64,000 nucleotides of DNA, taken from contig NC_045141.1 in assembly GCF_008831285.2 (NCBI RefSeq), forward strand, positions 12,076,106 through 12,140,105. Direction: 5' to 3'. The position numbers were made by a program, and so were the translations under genes. Below the pieces are notes generated by a model. The model was not told the DNA's origin. It was given only the letters and a program-made list of their open reading frames with translations, and searched no databases. Origin of the DNA: Nymphaea colorata. Lineage: Eukaryota > Streptophyta > Magnoliopsida > Nymphaeales > Nymphaeaceae. The first letter of the stretch is position 1; the number at the start of each line of letters is the position of its first letter. Shown here one piece after another: positions 46,101 to 57,843 of this stretch.

Positions 46101-47303
46101 AACCGAGGACGGGTATCCAAAAGGATTAATATATAAGATAGTAATTATTCAAAATATTTATAGGCAGTCCACCGATCCATTCTTTAGAATTCTGGCATCT
46201 ATGGAAACTATTCCCAAGTCATCCTTGTGCTTAAGATGTTAGAATTACTTTCACAATTTTGGATATTCACTTGTTATTATATAACAAGGAAACAACTGGA
46301 CATTGTTGAATTGTTTTCCAGGAAGTTGATCCCTGTGAAGATCTAACAGACGAAGACATCCGTACTGCTATTCAGAATGCAACAGGCCCCAAAAATGCTT
46401 TGTTTGTACCGGAGGTAAATGCTATTTTCTTGCAAGGTTACCTTTTTATTTGCTTATTCATGAGAATTCATGGGTAATTTGATCTTCAAATTCTTACCTT
46501 CTAAGTTCAGCTAATTCTTGGTAGTATGTTCTCTAAACAAATGTAGGTTCCTTTTGAAGTTTTGGTTAAACGGCAGATTGCACGCCTTCTGGATCCAAGT
46601 TTACAATGCGCAAGATTTATTTATGATGAACTAATCAAGGTTTTGTTGTGCCTGTTTGTTTTCATGTAAATTTGGAGGTACTGCCATAAAATATTATCTG
46701 CTGTATAGGCAGGAAGTTTTATTTTCAAGTGGCTTGCATCTTTTGCAGATGAGTCATCGTTGTCATGCTGTTGAACTTAAAAGGTTTCCTGTTTTGAGGC
46801 GACGTATGGAGGAAGTGATTGGAAAGTTTTTGCGGGAGGGTCTAAAACCAGCTGAGACGATGATTGGACACATAATTGAAATGGAGGTAGGTTAGCAGAA
46901 TATTTTGAATATGTGAAACTTTTACATTTCTCTTCCTGTCTGAGGAATTTTTACAAGAAAAAAGAAACCTCTGACCTTTGTTGTCTTTCTGTACTTACAT
47001 GTAGCCCCTATATTTAATTAATGTTTGCTTCGAGTTTATTGAAGCTGCTAAACTTGTGAATTTGAATTGTATGAGACAATGATCTATCCAATTGCACATC
47101 CGTAGTTGATAATTTATTCTAGATTGACTTTTGAAGCTTCAACTGATAGAAACTTGACCTGCCATCCTGCCATTCTGATTTCTTTTGGCAAAGTAAATCT
47201 ACAATTTTACCTTTAGTGTATTGTATTAATGTGATACTGTCCTCTTTAGTAAGGAAGTTTCTTATACATGTGTTTTTATATATATGTTTGTGTGATTTGT
47301 GTC

Positions 47304-47343
<40 letters not shown>

Positions 47344-47912
47344 CTCTTAGACTGTAGTAAATGGTTTGGAACAGAAAGCTTTACCTCTTTATTCATCTGA
47401 ATCTTAATCCATATTCACCCAAAATATTTCCAAGTTAAAAAAATTTACATGTTTTATGTTTAGTTTATCTGAAAACATTTTTCTAGCATGGGCATCAAAA
47501 TCTCCAAAAATTCTAATGTCTCAAGATTATTGGCATTTGGATCTTTACATACTTGGAAATATTTCCGAAATATTACTAACGGATAATATTATATATAAAC
47601 AACAATACTGCCACAGGAGGAGGGTCAATCACTAATTTTATGCAGTGGGTACTTTTGAAGTTTGTGGTTTTGACTTGTGAGGCAGCAAAACATAGAATTC
47701 AATATACAGTATTTATCTAGTTTAAGGAGGAAACATAACTACTTTTGGTATGTTCCATACAGTTAAGGCTGGGCACCGGGCCAGGCCGGGCCTCTGGCGG
47801 GTACCCGGTACCCAGTCCGACTCGGGCCCGGGAAAAGGGGCACCGGGCTGGCCTGATTCCTTATCGGACTGGCCCGGGTGGGTCGATAATGTTTTTTTTA
47901 TAAATATTTTAA

Positions 47913-47954
<42 letters not shown>

Positions 47955-50900
47955 TATAATATTTTATTATGATTAATGACATTTATATATTATTTTATAT
48001 TAATATATATATATATATATTTAATTTAATCGGACCGGGCCGGCCGTTGCCCAGACTTACATACAGTATATCTGTAGTTACAAATCCCCTTTCCTGACTT
48101 TCACTTGATCACATATGCACTTCCCTTTGCTGCCTCGTTTGTGAAGAGGAGAAACTGCTTTCAAGGAGTAGCGTATAGTATTTTTTGAGGTTTCAATTTA
48201 GAAGGGAGAATAACTGTTTTGGCCCTTTTGGCTTTCACTTAGACATTGCATGAGTACAACCATATTACCGCATGGTGTACTCAATATTGCTTTTGTTATT
48301 TAGCCATCAATTTGGAGCTAATGACACAGGTGTTTCAAATGATCTGTTTGATTACTTAAATGTTTAATCACATTCAGTACATTTTGTGAGCTTCACAGTA
48401 AGTTTCTAAGTTTTATGGATGGACATGAGGACGGTATATAGACTGCGCGGATATGTGGTATGTTATGACAAAGTAACTAAGTCATGCTAAAGGTGACTGA
48501 AAGTTTGGGAGGTTAGATTTGTGTAGCAAGAAGTATAGCACCTTGCATGGTCCTATTGAGTTATAAATAATTTCTTGTGTAGATACAATCTCCAAAGATG
48601 GTAAAAATTCACTCAGAAATCAGTGTAATACTTTTTATCTTGTTGTCATGAATGCCATTGTATAGTTGAATGAGATATGAATCAACAATATCTTCTCTCT
48701 CTCTCTCTCTCACTCACTCACACACACACACACACAGACAGACATATTTTCATGCATATGCACATATAGAAGCTGTATCTAACAATTAGTTCTGAACGTC
48801 CTATTTGCAGATGGATTACATAAATACTTCACATCATAATTTTATTGGGGGAAGCAAAGCAGTGGAAGTTGCAGTACAACAGCAGAGAGCATCGAGGCCA
48901 TCTACTGTCCCTGTTGTAAAAACAAGGGTCCGCTTTAAACTGGAATTCTTGTGCATATTTCTTCTTAGGTCCTGGGAATGACTATGACTGGTTCTGAGAC
49001 ATATAATACACATGCAGGAAGGTACTGATTCTGAAAGATCAGAGAAGAGTCAGAAATCTCGGGCCATTCTGGCGAGATCTGTTGCAAATGGAGTTATTCA
49101 AGAGCAGGTGAGTGCTCTCATGTTCTATGAACTTTTTGCTTCTTGGGTTCCATTTGATTGGTGCCCCTCCTAAGGTTAAGCTTTGATTGCATAGTGCAAT
49201 AACTACAATTTAGTTCTCAAAAAAGGATGGTGTAGCAAAGGACGGAAGAAGATGCCTATTTATACTCACTGTCTTTGTTTGTCACTTGATTCAGTCGAAT
49301 TAAGATGTCTTGTTGCTCAAGGTGACAAATTTACGGTGACATCTTAAGTGTGCGGCAAAGCTTGTTTAGGTTGTTTTCCAAGACTAAGTCTCTAACTGCA
49401 TTCATGGAATCAGAATATCCACAAAATTACAAATATAGGAATAAGACAAGTCTTGATTTTTTGATGTATGGATTGGATTTTGTGAGGAACAAAGTTAAGC
49501 CCATTGATTTTAAACTTTGTGAAAGTTGATATACTATCAAAATTCGCGTTCTGTTTGAATTGTTACATTCTTGTACATATATTATCTGCAGTTGGATTTG
49601 TGAAAAACTACACTCAGATTGCTGCAGACTCGATGGCCAGAGGCAAAGATAAAATGTGACATCACAATCTGAGTGTGTATACATACCCACAAACACATCA
49701 GTCAAAACACAAAAACACTGTATACACACACACACACACACATATGTATATGACACACAAACACATACATATATCTATGTATGTACTATCTGTTTTCTTT
49801 ACCTATGTGTTTGGGTGCATGGCATGGACGCATCTCTATTGGCTTTCTGCCAAGTATCCTCATGTTACGGACTCCTATTTCTCTCATTCAGTCACCTACA
49901 GCTTTGAGGGCTATGGCCTCTGGTTCTACCTCAGTTGTTCCTTAGTAATTGCTGCTTTAATGTTTTAAAGCTCCGCTACGATCATGACCTTGTCCTAACT
50001 GTTCCTTGTTAAACTGGTCCATTGAGTGTTAGATCTTCAGCATGAATTAACTGTATCTTTTTTGTTTTTTTGCTTTACCTTCATTGCAGGGAATTCGTCC
50101 GGTGGCAAACAATGAGAAGCCTGTTTCTAGTGGTAATGTTCCTACATTCTGGAGCCACCTTTTTGCATGAGAATTATAGGTTTTAAATGGTCATTATGAG
50201 AGATCATTATGAGAGATAAGCCTATTGAGATAAACTATATCATTAATTTAGCATAGTTATTCTTCATTGTCTGAAAAATGAGGATTTATGGACTATTATG
50301 TAAATGCTGTATTTCGTATTCTATTATTCTCGCACTCACTATTTTACTAGCATACAAGTAAAATATCACTGCTGAGTTTCATCTTCTACCATGCTGACAC
50401 TAGTTGACTATTTCGCGAATAAGATACGTGGTTGCAATTCAAATTAGAGCTTGGTACACCTGGAAAAGGGCAGTGAAGACCTTCAAGTTGAAGGAGGTTA
50501 AGGGGTCGTTTGGGAATACAAACAGTAACTAACTGTCCCATGAATCTGCCTCAAAGATTGGGGCAGATTCGTTTGAAGCAGATTCATGGGACAGTGTGTT
50601 GCCAAACGGCCCCTAAGGGTTGGATAGGGCCTACTTAATATCAACTTTGTAACCTTAGATAGAAAATCTCAGTACTAGCCTTATTTGTGTCTGCAGCTTC
50701 TTCAAGTTCAACATGGGGCATTTCGTCGATATTTGGAGGTGGTGAGCACAGAACAACGACAAAGGAAAGCTCTATGAATAAGCCATATCATGAAGCTGCT
50801 AGTGTGGAAAATATGATATCTATGATCCAATTGAAAGAGGTAGTGAAGAGTACCTAATACATACCGATTTGCTCTCATTAGGTTATGAATACGTGTGATT

Positions 50901-52359
50901 ATAGTTTGTTAATCTGTTTGCAGCCACCAGCAGTTTTAAGGCCTTCAGAGGCAGAGACTGAGCATGAATCCATTGAGATAGCTGTCACAAAGTTGCTATT
51001 GAAATCTTACTATGATATTGTTAGAAAGAACATTCAAGATGTGGTTCCGAAAGCCATCATGCACTTTCTGGTAAGAGCTTGTTTGATACCATTCTGATCC
51101 CATGCATAACTCCCTTTTTTCATTTTCTAAATGGGCAAATGCAGTGCACTTTAACCAAGTGATTTAGGCATGTTCTATGGCAAATTTCATAAAGAATGTG
51201 ATCTCTGTTCTCTCATAGGTTAACCATGCAAAGAGGGACCTGCACAGTGTTCTTATACAGAAGTTGTACAGGTAAATGTGCTGATTTTTTATCTCATGCT
51301 CCTTCGTTTTGGTCCCTTGGCAGAAGCTGTTGGTATGCATTTGGTGAAATGATTTTCTTCGATCTTTGCAATTTTATAATGTCTACACCAGTTCTTTAAA
51401 AAAGCTGTATTAAAACATTGAAGAGCCACAGCATATATGTATTATAGCAATGACTTAATGTTAGAATAACTGCGAATTGTAGAAATAGAAAACGTGGCAT
51501 CCATTAGAAAGATAAAAATTAACGCACTGACACAGAAAGCTAGATGACAGTGTGCACTAATAAAATATACTCGAGAATGTTTAAACTTTAACATGTTTCA
51601 TAGTACATTAGACTTGTATTGCATCATATAATGTTGACTTTAGTTGCGAAAAGTTGAGAGCATTGCACTTGATATTTTACATCTTATTACACAACCAGGG
51701 CACACAGAATATGCATGCATGTATAAAGTGAGGAACCATTTGAGTAGACTGAAACACATTTATGTGCGGAAGTTGTAAAAGAATGGGACACTGATAGCTC
51801 ATCATTGTTGGAAAGTCACTCTCCATATTAAGAATGTTCTTTGTGGAATCAGAGAAAATCTATTTGAAGAAATGCTACAAGAGCGTGAAGAGGTGGCAAC
51901 AAAAAGAAAGCAATGTCGGGAGTTGCTCCATGTTTTGCAACAAGCTGTCTGGGTGAGTAGGCTTTGTTTTACTTGCTCCGGTTCTGTTTTTTATGGATCT
52001 ACACGTGTATACATTGGTTAGATACTTATTCAGCTAACTGGAACTGTTTTTTCAACTTTCCTCATTTACGTTTTGATTTTCAGACGTTGGATGAATTGCC
52101 ACTCGATGCTGAAATGGCTTCTAAAGGTCCAACCTCTGGCGTGGATGCAACTACTGGATTGCCCAGGATACAGGGGCTTCCCTCCTTCTATTCATTATCA
52201 AATGGTGATGCAAGTTCCTCGTACTCTTCATCACCGAAGAATCCAAGATCCCGCAAGTCGTCTCACTCTGGGGAGCAGCCATCACCATTCAACTCTGCAA
52301 ATGGTGTGGGCTACCAGTATACAGGCATTGGAGCTGGTTATCCGACAATTGAAGCATAA
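40175..52359 (+). CDS. DRP3: Dynamin-related protein 3 (DRP3A/B type), 20 exons, 828 aa
   Basis: Large GTPase that drives division of mitochondria and peroxisomes. Exons: 40175-40552, 40827-41109, 41210-41238, 41367-41468, 42753-42821, 42909-42968, 43466-43579, 44244-44292, 45413-45522, 46322-46414, 46547-46639, 46749-46886, 48811-48927, 49018-49107, 50090-50132, 50697-50839, 50924-51070, 51219-51271, 51853-51952, 52084-52359. All introns are GT-AG and phases join without stops. The GTPase domain has the P-loop G-S-Q-S-S-G-K-S at 55-62, D-L-P-G at 160-163 and T-K-L-D at 229-232. A middle domain follows ([22 protein letters not shown]). Then comes a variable serine-rich linker (exons 13-16), and a GTPase effector domain lies in exons 17-19. 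There is no PH domain, as in DRP3 and unlike DRP2. The C-terminal tail is serine-rich. The ATG at 40175 is chosen because the frame upstream has no ATG. The gene appears intact. DRP3A versus DRP3B is undecided. Confidence 0.95.
41852..41897. repeat. (CA)n microsatellite in DRP3 intron 4
   Basis: CA run with a few CG interruptions. Confidence 0.9.
43144..43455. repeat. 113-bp tandem repeat in DRP3 intron 7
   Basis: GTGCACTTCAAC recurs at 43147, 43260 and 43373, an exact 113-bp spacing. Copies 1 and 2 are nearly identical. The third has more changes and is cut short just before exon 7. Confidence 0.92.
46021..46121 (-). other. Plastid 16S rRNA fragment (NUPT) in DRP3 intron 9
   Basis: GATTCACCGCCATATGGCTG, ATTACTAGCGATTCCGGCTT and GAACCGAGGACGGGTAT correspond to the reverse complement of the 3' third of plastid 16S rRNA. 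About ten base differences and small indels separate it from the conserved plastid sequence. Only about 100 bases remain, so it is an old nuclear insertion of plastid DNA with no function as rRNA. Confidence 0.85.
47308..47339. repeat. (GA)n microsatellite in DRP3 intron 12
   Basis: Pure GA run. Confidence 0.95.
47764..48059. mobile_element. hAT-type MITE, copy 2, in DRP3 intron 12
   Basis: 296 bp. The left end TAAGGCTGGGCA pairs with the reverse complement of the right end, TAAGTCTGGGCA (11 of 12). It is flanked by a perfect 8-bp target duplication CATACAGT at 47756-47763 and 48060-48067, the hAT signature. GC-rich arms full of GGCCCG enclose TA-rich sequence. The perfect duplication makes it younger than the 5585-5899 copy. 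Confidence 0.93.
49721..49745. repeat. (CA)n microsatellite in DRP3 intron 14
   Basis: Short CA run. Confidence 0.85.
50502..50613. mobile_element. Tourist-like (PIF/Harbinger) MITE in DRP3 intron 15
   Basis: 112 bp. Ends GGGGTCGTTTGG and CCAAACGGCCCC are inverted repeats with one mismatch. It is flanked by TAA on both sides (50499-50501, 50614-50616), the 3-bp Harbinger target duplication. Internal AACTGTCCCATGAATCTGCC and GCAGATTCATGGGACAGT also pair, so the whole element folds as a hairpin. Confidence 0.9.
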
Positions 52360-52600
52360 GCAGGTCTGGGTTGACCTCTAAAGTTATTGTTTTTCGCATT
52401 GATACTTGTTTCGGCTAGCAAGTATATATTGCAGGCAATTTGTGGATCGTTAGTTGCTTTGCGGTTCTTTTTGGCAGAATGTAGAAAAATTGCATATTCT
52501 TTGATAAGTAAAGTTGTCATATATCTTTCGGATCAAGAATCTGAGTTATTTTCGGATGTGCTAGATTCTCTATTGTAAATAAAAAATTTTAGAAACGTAG
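52360..52600 (+). terminator. DRP3 3' untranslated region with AATAAA
   Basis: Follows the TAA at 52357-52359. A canonical AATAAA poly(A) signal is at 52578-52583. Confidence 0.55.
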
Positions 52601-54796
52601 CACACGTTGGTGGTACTCTGTAGAGGCCATTGGTTGAGTCGTATGGCTGCATAAAAATTTATTATTGCGTTAAAAATTAGTGCATTTTCGCTGCTGTCAT
52701 CTATTTATTTATTTGTATTTCTGATACGGGGCTAGCGGAGGCCTTTCAATTGTTGGTTGACTTAGTTTTGTGAGTTGTGACATGGCCCGATTTACTGCTC
52801 GGGTAATATGGTGCAGATAAACGCAGGCATATTTGGACGTACGCACTTTGTTAAAATTTAAACCTGCTGATATTTTTCAGAGCAGCCCTAAGAATTTGCA
52901 TGAGTATTTGTGAAATCTCAAAACCTGGACTTGTGACCATGATATGAAACAATATGATACGCTTGCAGCCACGTACGGCTGATGATAATTTTCTTGGGGG
53001 AATAAATATCAACTTGATTTCAAACTCATGGTTTCTTTTACATGATTGGCATGTAAGGGGAAAGGAAAAAGGGCGATTTTGCCTTTGCCTTCTATATGAA
53101 GTATTATCCCAAATTTGCCAAGCGTCAGGAAAAATTTTAGTTTGCAAATGTGGAAGCAAATTTGACATTTTAAACTCTCACATCCGACCATGTGGAATGT
53201 GCTTCTCTTCACGTATGGGTAGTTTCCAGCAAATACATTTATTGATGTTTTTAATCCAATATGAAGCTGCACGCGTGTTTTGTAGTGGTTATTTACTAAT
53301 AAGAATAAGCGGGGATTTATTTAAACTAAATTGGCAGAAACATGTGGACTTTCGCTATCAAGTATTTGTTAATGGGATTTCATGTTTCATTTTCTCATCA
53401 ACTAAAACTGAATAACGTGTAATATAAGTATTTATGTATATTTAGTAAAGTTTGTAACATTTAACAAACTTTAGTATTCAAGAAGGGACAATAAAGAGGA
53501 ACATGTAATTAGATGACAATCGCAATAGACTCGATGAACCCTGACTCGTGACTTAATAAATGAATGATCCTAGCCGATTCGCAACTCTGATCGGTTAGTT
53601 TGCCAATTATGGTTATAGTTTTTTATGTGTTATTATGAGGCCTAAGCTTCTTCTTGGTGTTATCCTTGTTAATATTCATGAGCTAAGCTCACCCGCGCCG
53701 TGCACAAGAAAGTTCTCGTATTTTTCTACTGCACTTTTAGTCAATCAGCGGGAGCCTATCGCATTTGGAATGGAACAAAATTAGAAGATCATAAATTGTG
53801 GAAACCACCCAACGCGAGCAGAATCAGAAAATTTATGTGGGGAGTCATTCATGCCCCCGTTTCCCCGAATGTCAAGGAAGGTTTGGCTACTTGTTTGTAC
53901 CGCTTTGATTCTTATGAAGCTCTTAAAGCACTAATTTATAGTTTTTGCATCCAAAGTAATTTATACTTATCCTATGCCTTGTTTCGTGTTTCTATTCTTG
54001 CTTGATCGGATGCTTTCTTCTTTAGACATTGGAGTTGGAAGTATGATGATGATAGCCCAGCTAGTCGAGTCGTCAATCTTTGCAGAGTGGACACAAATTA
54101 GAGATAAGTAAAAAATGATTTATAGCCAAGCTGTTTATTTGGAAAAAACGAAGATTTCTCAGAGTTCCACAGATATTATATTGAGACTACGGTTTGAAGA
54201 TTCTTGGAATACATGCTTTTAGAATGCATATTCTAAGAACACCAGATTCTTGTTAAAAAAAATATGGTGTGATTATATCTAGCCTTTGATTGTTGGATCT
54301 AAGGACAACATCCTTAACATGTTTCTTGGAGCAAAAACATGGTATTTTTTTTAAAAAAAAACATGTGTTCCAAAAAACACAAATATTTTTTTTTATCAAA
54401 AACAATTTAAATATTACTCTTTAATTCATAAATTGCTTTCGCCACACACTTTGTATTCCAAAAAATTTGAAAGTACAGCAGCACACGAGCTAGAGACATG
54501 CTCAGGGAAATAAAACGGAAGCCTAACCAAAGCGTGCCTCGTAAATATCTATAGATTTACAGCAGAAGATCCTCAGGAGTCAGGAGCAGGACACCCTTTG
54601 GGATCTTTTATGGATTTACAAAACCGAACTTCATTAAAAAGGAACGAACATTTTTAATGGTCTTTCCCAAATGCGGTGGAAAACCCTTAAGGGAGCGCTT
54701 GTATTCATCTTTTTTCTTGGACAGAAAACAAAAATTTTCAAACCGAATTCCTGTGATTAGATGATACATTTAAAACCCCTTTTTTTTTAGGTAACC
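52601..54796. other. Intergenic, no gene supported
   Basis: ORFs at 52954-53415 and 53700-54005 show no domain, splice structure or composition typical of plant genes. Confidence 0.4.
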
Positions 54797-54799
54797 TTA

Positions 54800-54967
54800 C
54801 AGGCTGTTTAGCAGAGGTACATATTGCCACTTTCTAATGAATTTGCCTTAACAATTGACGCAGATTCATATAACAATGTAACAAAGTATTCAATAAAACT
54901 GTTCCAATTTTTAAAGCAGATTCATTAGACAGACAGTAACAGTTTGTTATTATTACCAAACAGCCTC
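54800..54967. mobile_element. Tourist-like MITE, second family
   Basis: 168 bp. The left end CAGGCTGTTTAGCA pairs with the reverse complement of the right end, GAGGCTGTTTGGTA. TTA flanks both sides (54797-54799 and 54968-54970), the Harbinger target duplication. Confidence 0.8.
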
Positions 54968-54970
54968 TTA

Positions 54971-55540
54971 GGGGATCAGGAAGGGGCTTCGGGCTTTTTG
55001 CTCACTTCTTGAAAAACTAAGTCTTGTAGAAACAAGGATTTTCTCAAGGTTTGCTGCCATTCAAACAAATCCAAAAATGTTGTATTGAAGGCAAAACCAG
55101 TTTCTGCCTTCACAACAGTTTTTGGATTGCCATCCCACAACCCCAAAGTTTTTTATTTGTGGACTGAATGGATGGGCGAAGAGTTCTAAAAATCAGACGA
55201 CGACTACCCCCGTGATTTTCACTCTACTTGCTGACAACTTGTCTTTTACGAGGAAAAATTTCATAGACCACATCAAGATTGAAATTCTTAACATATTCCA
55301 TCGATATTGACCTCGTGATTGAGATATCTGATAAATAAATAAAAAAAAAAGAATAGTGACGATTTCAAAATTGACATGCTTTTTCATTTGAAAAAGAGAA
55401 TGTTCGAGAACAAGAATTTTCACTGGTTCGACCATGGCAGAACTCAGATTGGAGTCCCCAACATTTGGCAACAACTATAAATGTTGGCCGAAAGGATGAG
55501 TGAAGGGTCGGAGCAGAATGTTCGGTCTTCATATCTGGTC
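54971..55540. other. Left flank of the Ty1-copia element, no gene seen
   Basis: No supportable ORF. Confidence 0.4.
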
Positions 55541-55545
55541 CACCG
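55541..55545. repeat. Target-site duplication of Ty1-copia element, left (CACCG)
   Basis: Identical CACCG follows the 3' LTR at 62521-62525. Confidence 0.93.
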
Positions 55546-55947
55546 TGTTGGGATTTCCCCATCTGGATAGTCCTGCGTCGATACGGGTCTATATCTGTTT
55601 GGAACCCTAAGTATAAATACTTGTGTCTTGTAATGGTGTGAGACACATCAAGTTTTACGGTCTGGGTAATCGCTCCCCTTAGCCATACGTGAATTGCCTG
55701 TCCCCATCACTGGGTTGCTATGGCTGAGGAGAGAAACCCTTTGCCGCCGCCACCACCGCCGCTACCTTCGCAGGGAACGACTCTATGGGGACTGTAGCCG
55801 TTCTTTCCACAGCCACCGACATTCAGTCGGCGGTCGCCTCTACAGGTTCTTCTTCCTCCTTTTATGAAATACATGAATCATGAATGTCTCTTTCGATTTC
55901 TGCATTTTCGTTTATGCGCTATCTAGATTCCTCGCGAAGTTCCAACA
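55546..55947 (+). repeat. 5' LTR (402 bp)
   Basis: Begins TGTTGGGATTTCC and ends GTTCCAACA. Contains TATAAATA (55611-55618) as promoter and an ATG at 55720-55722 followed by a proline-rich stretch. A GT donor-like site (ACAG/GTTCTT) is at 55845/55846. A one-base deletion relative to the 3' LTR near 55770 shifts the frame of this short reading frame. Confidence 0.95.
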
Positions 55948-57809
55948 ATGGGTTATGGGCCCACTTAACAATTCCTTTGCGCGTTTTCCCTTTGCATTCT
56001 ATCTTCTCTCTAAGGAAATAGGGCAGAAACGTGGAAGAAGAGGGCACCGGCGTGCCTGTGGAAACGTTGGTTTCTGTTGTAGCAGCATAGAAAGGAACAG
56101 GGAGAGGCGACAGACGTGCGTCTTGCCGGCGCCCACCCACTGTTTTGGGGCAGAATCCGTCGCCCTCCGTTGTGATGGAAGCCTCTGTGCTTTTGTTGCA
56201 GCGAGAGACAGAAAAGGTCAAACATGAGGAAAGGGAGCAACGGCCTTCATCGCGTGGGCGATGGAAGCCGTCGGCTTCCGTTTCAGCCGCCCGAAGAAAG
56301 GGAAAAACAGAAAAAGGGAAAGGGACGACAGGGAGGAGCGGCAGTTTGGAGGGGTACCGGCCAGAAAAGGGCGACCGCTGACGACAACAATGTTGTCGGA
56401 TGGGCTCATCAGGTCCGCTGGCGTCCACCCAAAGCCGTTGGTGTCTTCCCATTGCCGCTACTGCATCCACCAGACGAAAACAGAGGGGGCGGGAGAAAGG
56501 GCTTCGCCCGATTTCGCCACCCACCTTCAAAACAATACCGCTGGGGTCTTACCCGCTGCCGGACGGCGCCATGAGGCCCTACCGGCGCCCGCCCATGGCC
56601 CGCCGGAGGCGATTCCGCCGTTCGGCGTAGGGAAGGCGAGCGACGGTTTCGTTTTCCCTGAAACCGCCCGCTAGGTCGAACGGGAGACGGTCGGGCGGAA
56701 GGTGGGGAGGCGGGTCGGACCCGGGTCGGGTCAATCTTGACCTGACCCGGATCCATAAACGTTTAAAAAAAAAAAAATCTCGTTGCGCCCTCTCTGCCGC
56801 CCGCTTTGATTTCAATTTTTCGGATCGGGTCGGGTCCGGTTGGACCCGATCCGTATCCATTCAGTTCGATTTTATAAACAGAACCGATTCGGTCCGTTTC
56901 AGAACCGATTCGATCCGTTTCAAGATCGGTTCGATCATTTTGGGACCGATTCGGATTTTTCTGGACCGGTTCAGTTGATTTTCAGACCGGTTCATTCAGT
57001 TTCAGAACCGATTCGGGTCTTTTCAAACCGATTCAGAGTTGTTTGACACCGGTTCTATCTATTTTTTCAGACTGATTCACCTAGTTTTCCACTGGTTCGG
57101 TCCATTTAGGACTGATACGGGACCAGTTCTAAGCTAGAGGGAGCTGGTATATGTGGTTGTATGCCCATTTAGGGTGTTTAATGGATTGGTTCGATCATTT
57201 TAAATCGATACGGGACCGATTCATTATGTTTTATGGAACTTTAATGAACAATTTAGATAGTATTAAGTTGATTATGCAGAAATGATTCATGTGATTCGTG
57301 TATTTCATTTTATATGTGTTATTATAACGTATTCTTGTATCATGTTTTGTTTAGGATTATGCTAAAGTTAGTTTTATTGCATGATCATAAACTTTATACG
57401 ATAACGTTAATGTAAAGAGCATATGATTAGTTAAATCATGTCATACCTCACCAAAGTGACTACGCATGATTTAAATGCACATTAGTGTTTCATTTTGTAT
57501 TTATTCTCATTTGAAGTAACATAATTACCCAAAGGTAGTATGTTATGTTCAGGAGAATAAGTAGAGTAAAATAGGAAAATAGATCCTTAAATAGTTCTGT
57601 CATTTTACACCCAAAGGTGTTATGCTTAACTATAGTTTGGATTTACATTTCCTAGTTTTACTAGATAAAGTTAAGACGGAATACATGTGCGTATTAGGTA
57701 TATTACCAAAGTAGTATCCTAATGACCCCAGGTATTTGTCTTGGAAATAGTAGACATAAAAAGCCTTTTATTTGGTTTACTGTTCCATATGATTTGTCTC
57801 ATATAATGC
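55948..57809 (+). other. Retrotransposon leader or intron, GC-rich part and CCGATTCGGT repeats
   Basis: 55949-56760 is GC-rich with overlapping ORFs on both strands and no recognised domain. 56820-57110 holds imperfect repeats built from ACCGATTCGGTCC/GACCGGTTCAG about 20-26 bases apart. 57120-57810 is AT-rich. If the LTR ATG is used, 55846-57843 is an intron ending TTTTGTCGTCTGCAG. Confidence 0.5.
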
Positions 57810-57843
57810 ATGTCAATTTATAGATATCTTTTGTCGTCTGCAG

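Noticed and set aside
52954-53415. 153-codon plus-strand ORF downstream of DRP3
   Set aside because: No domain, overlapping minus-strand ORFs of equal quality, and AT-rich composition unlike a plant exon.
53700-54005. 101-codon plus-strand ORF
   Set aside because: No similarity recognised and no splice or promoter context.
55919-56860. Several ORFs up to 203 codons on both strands in the retrotransposon leader
   Set aside because: Overlapping frames in high-GC sequence with Arg/Pro/Ser-rich translations and no domains. The composition itself is reported as a finding.
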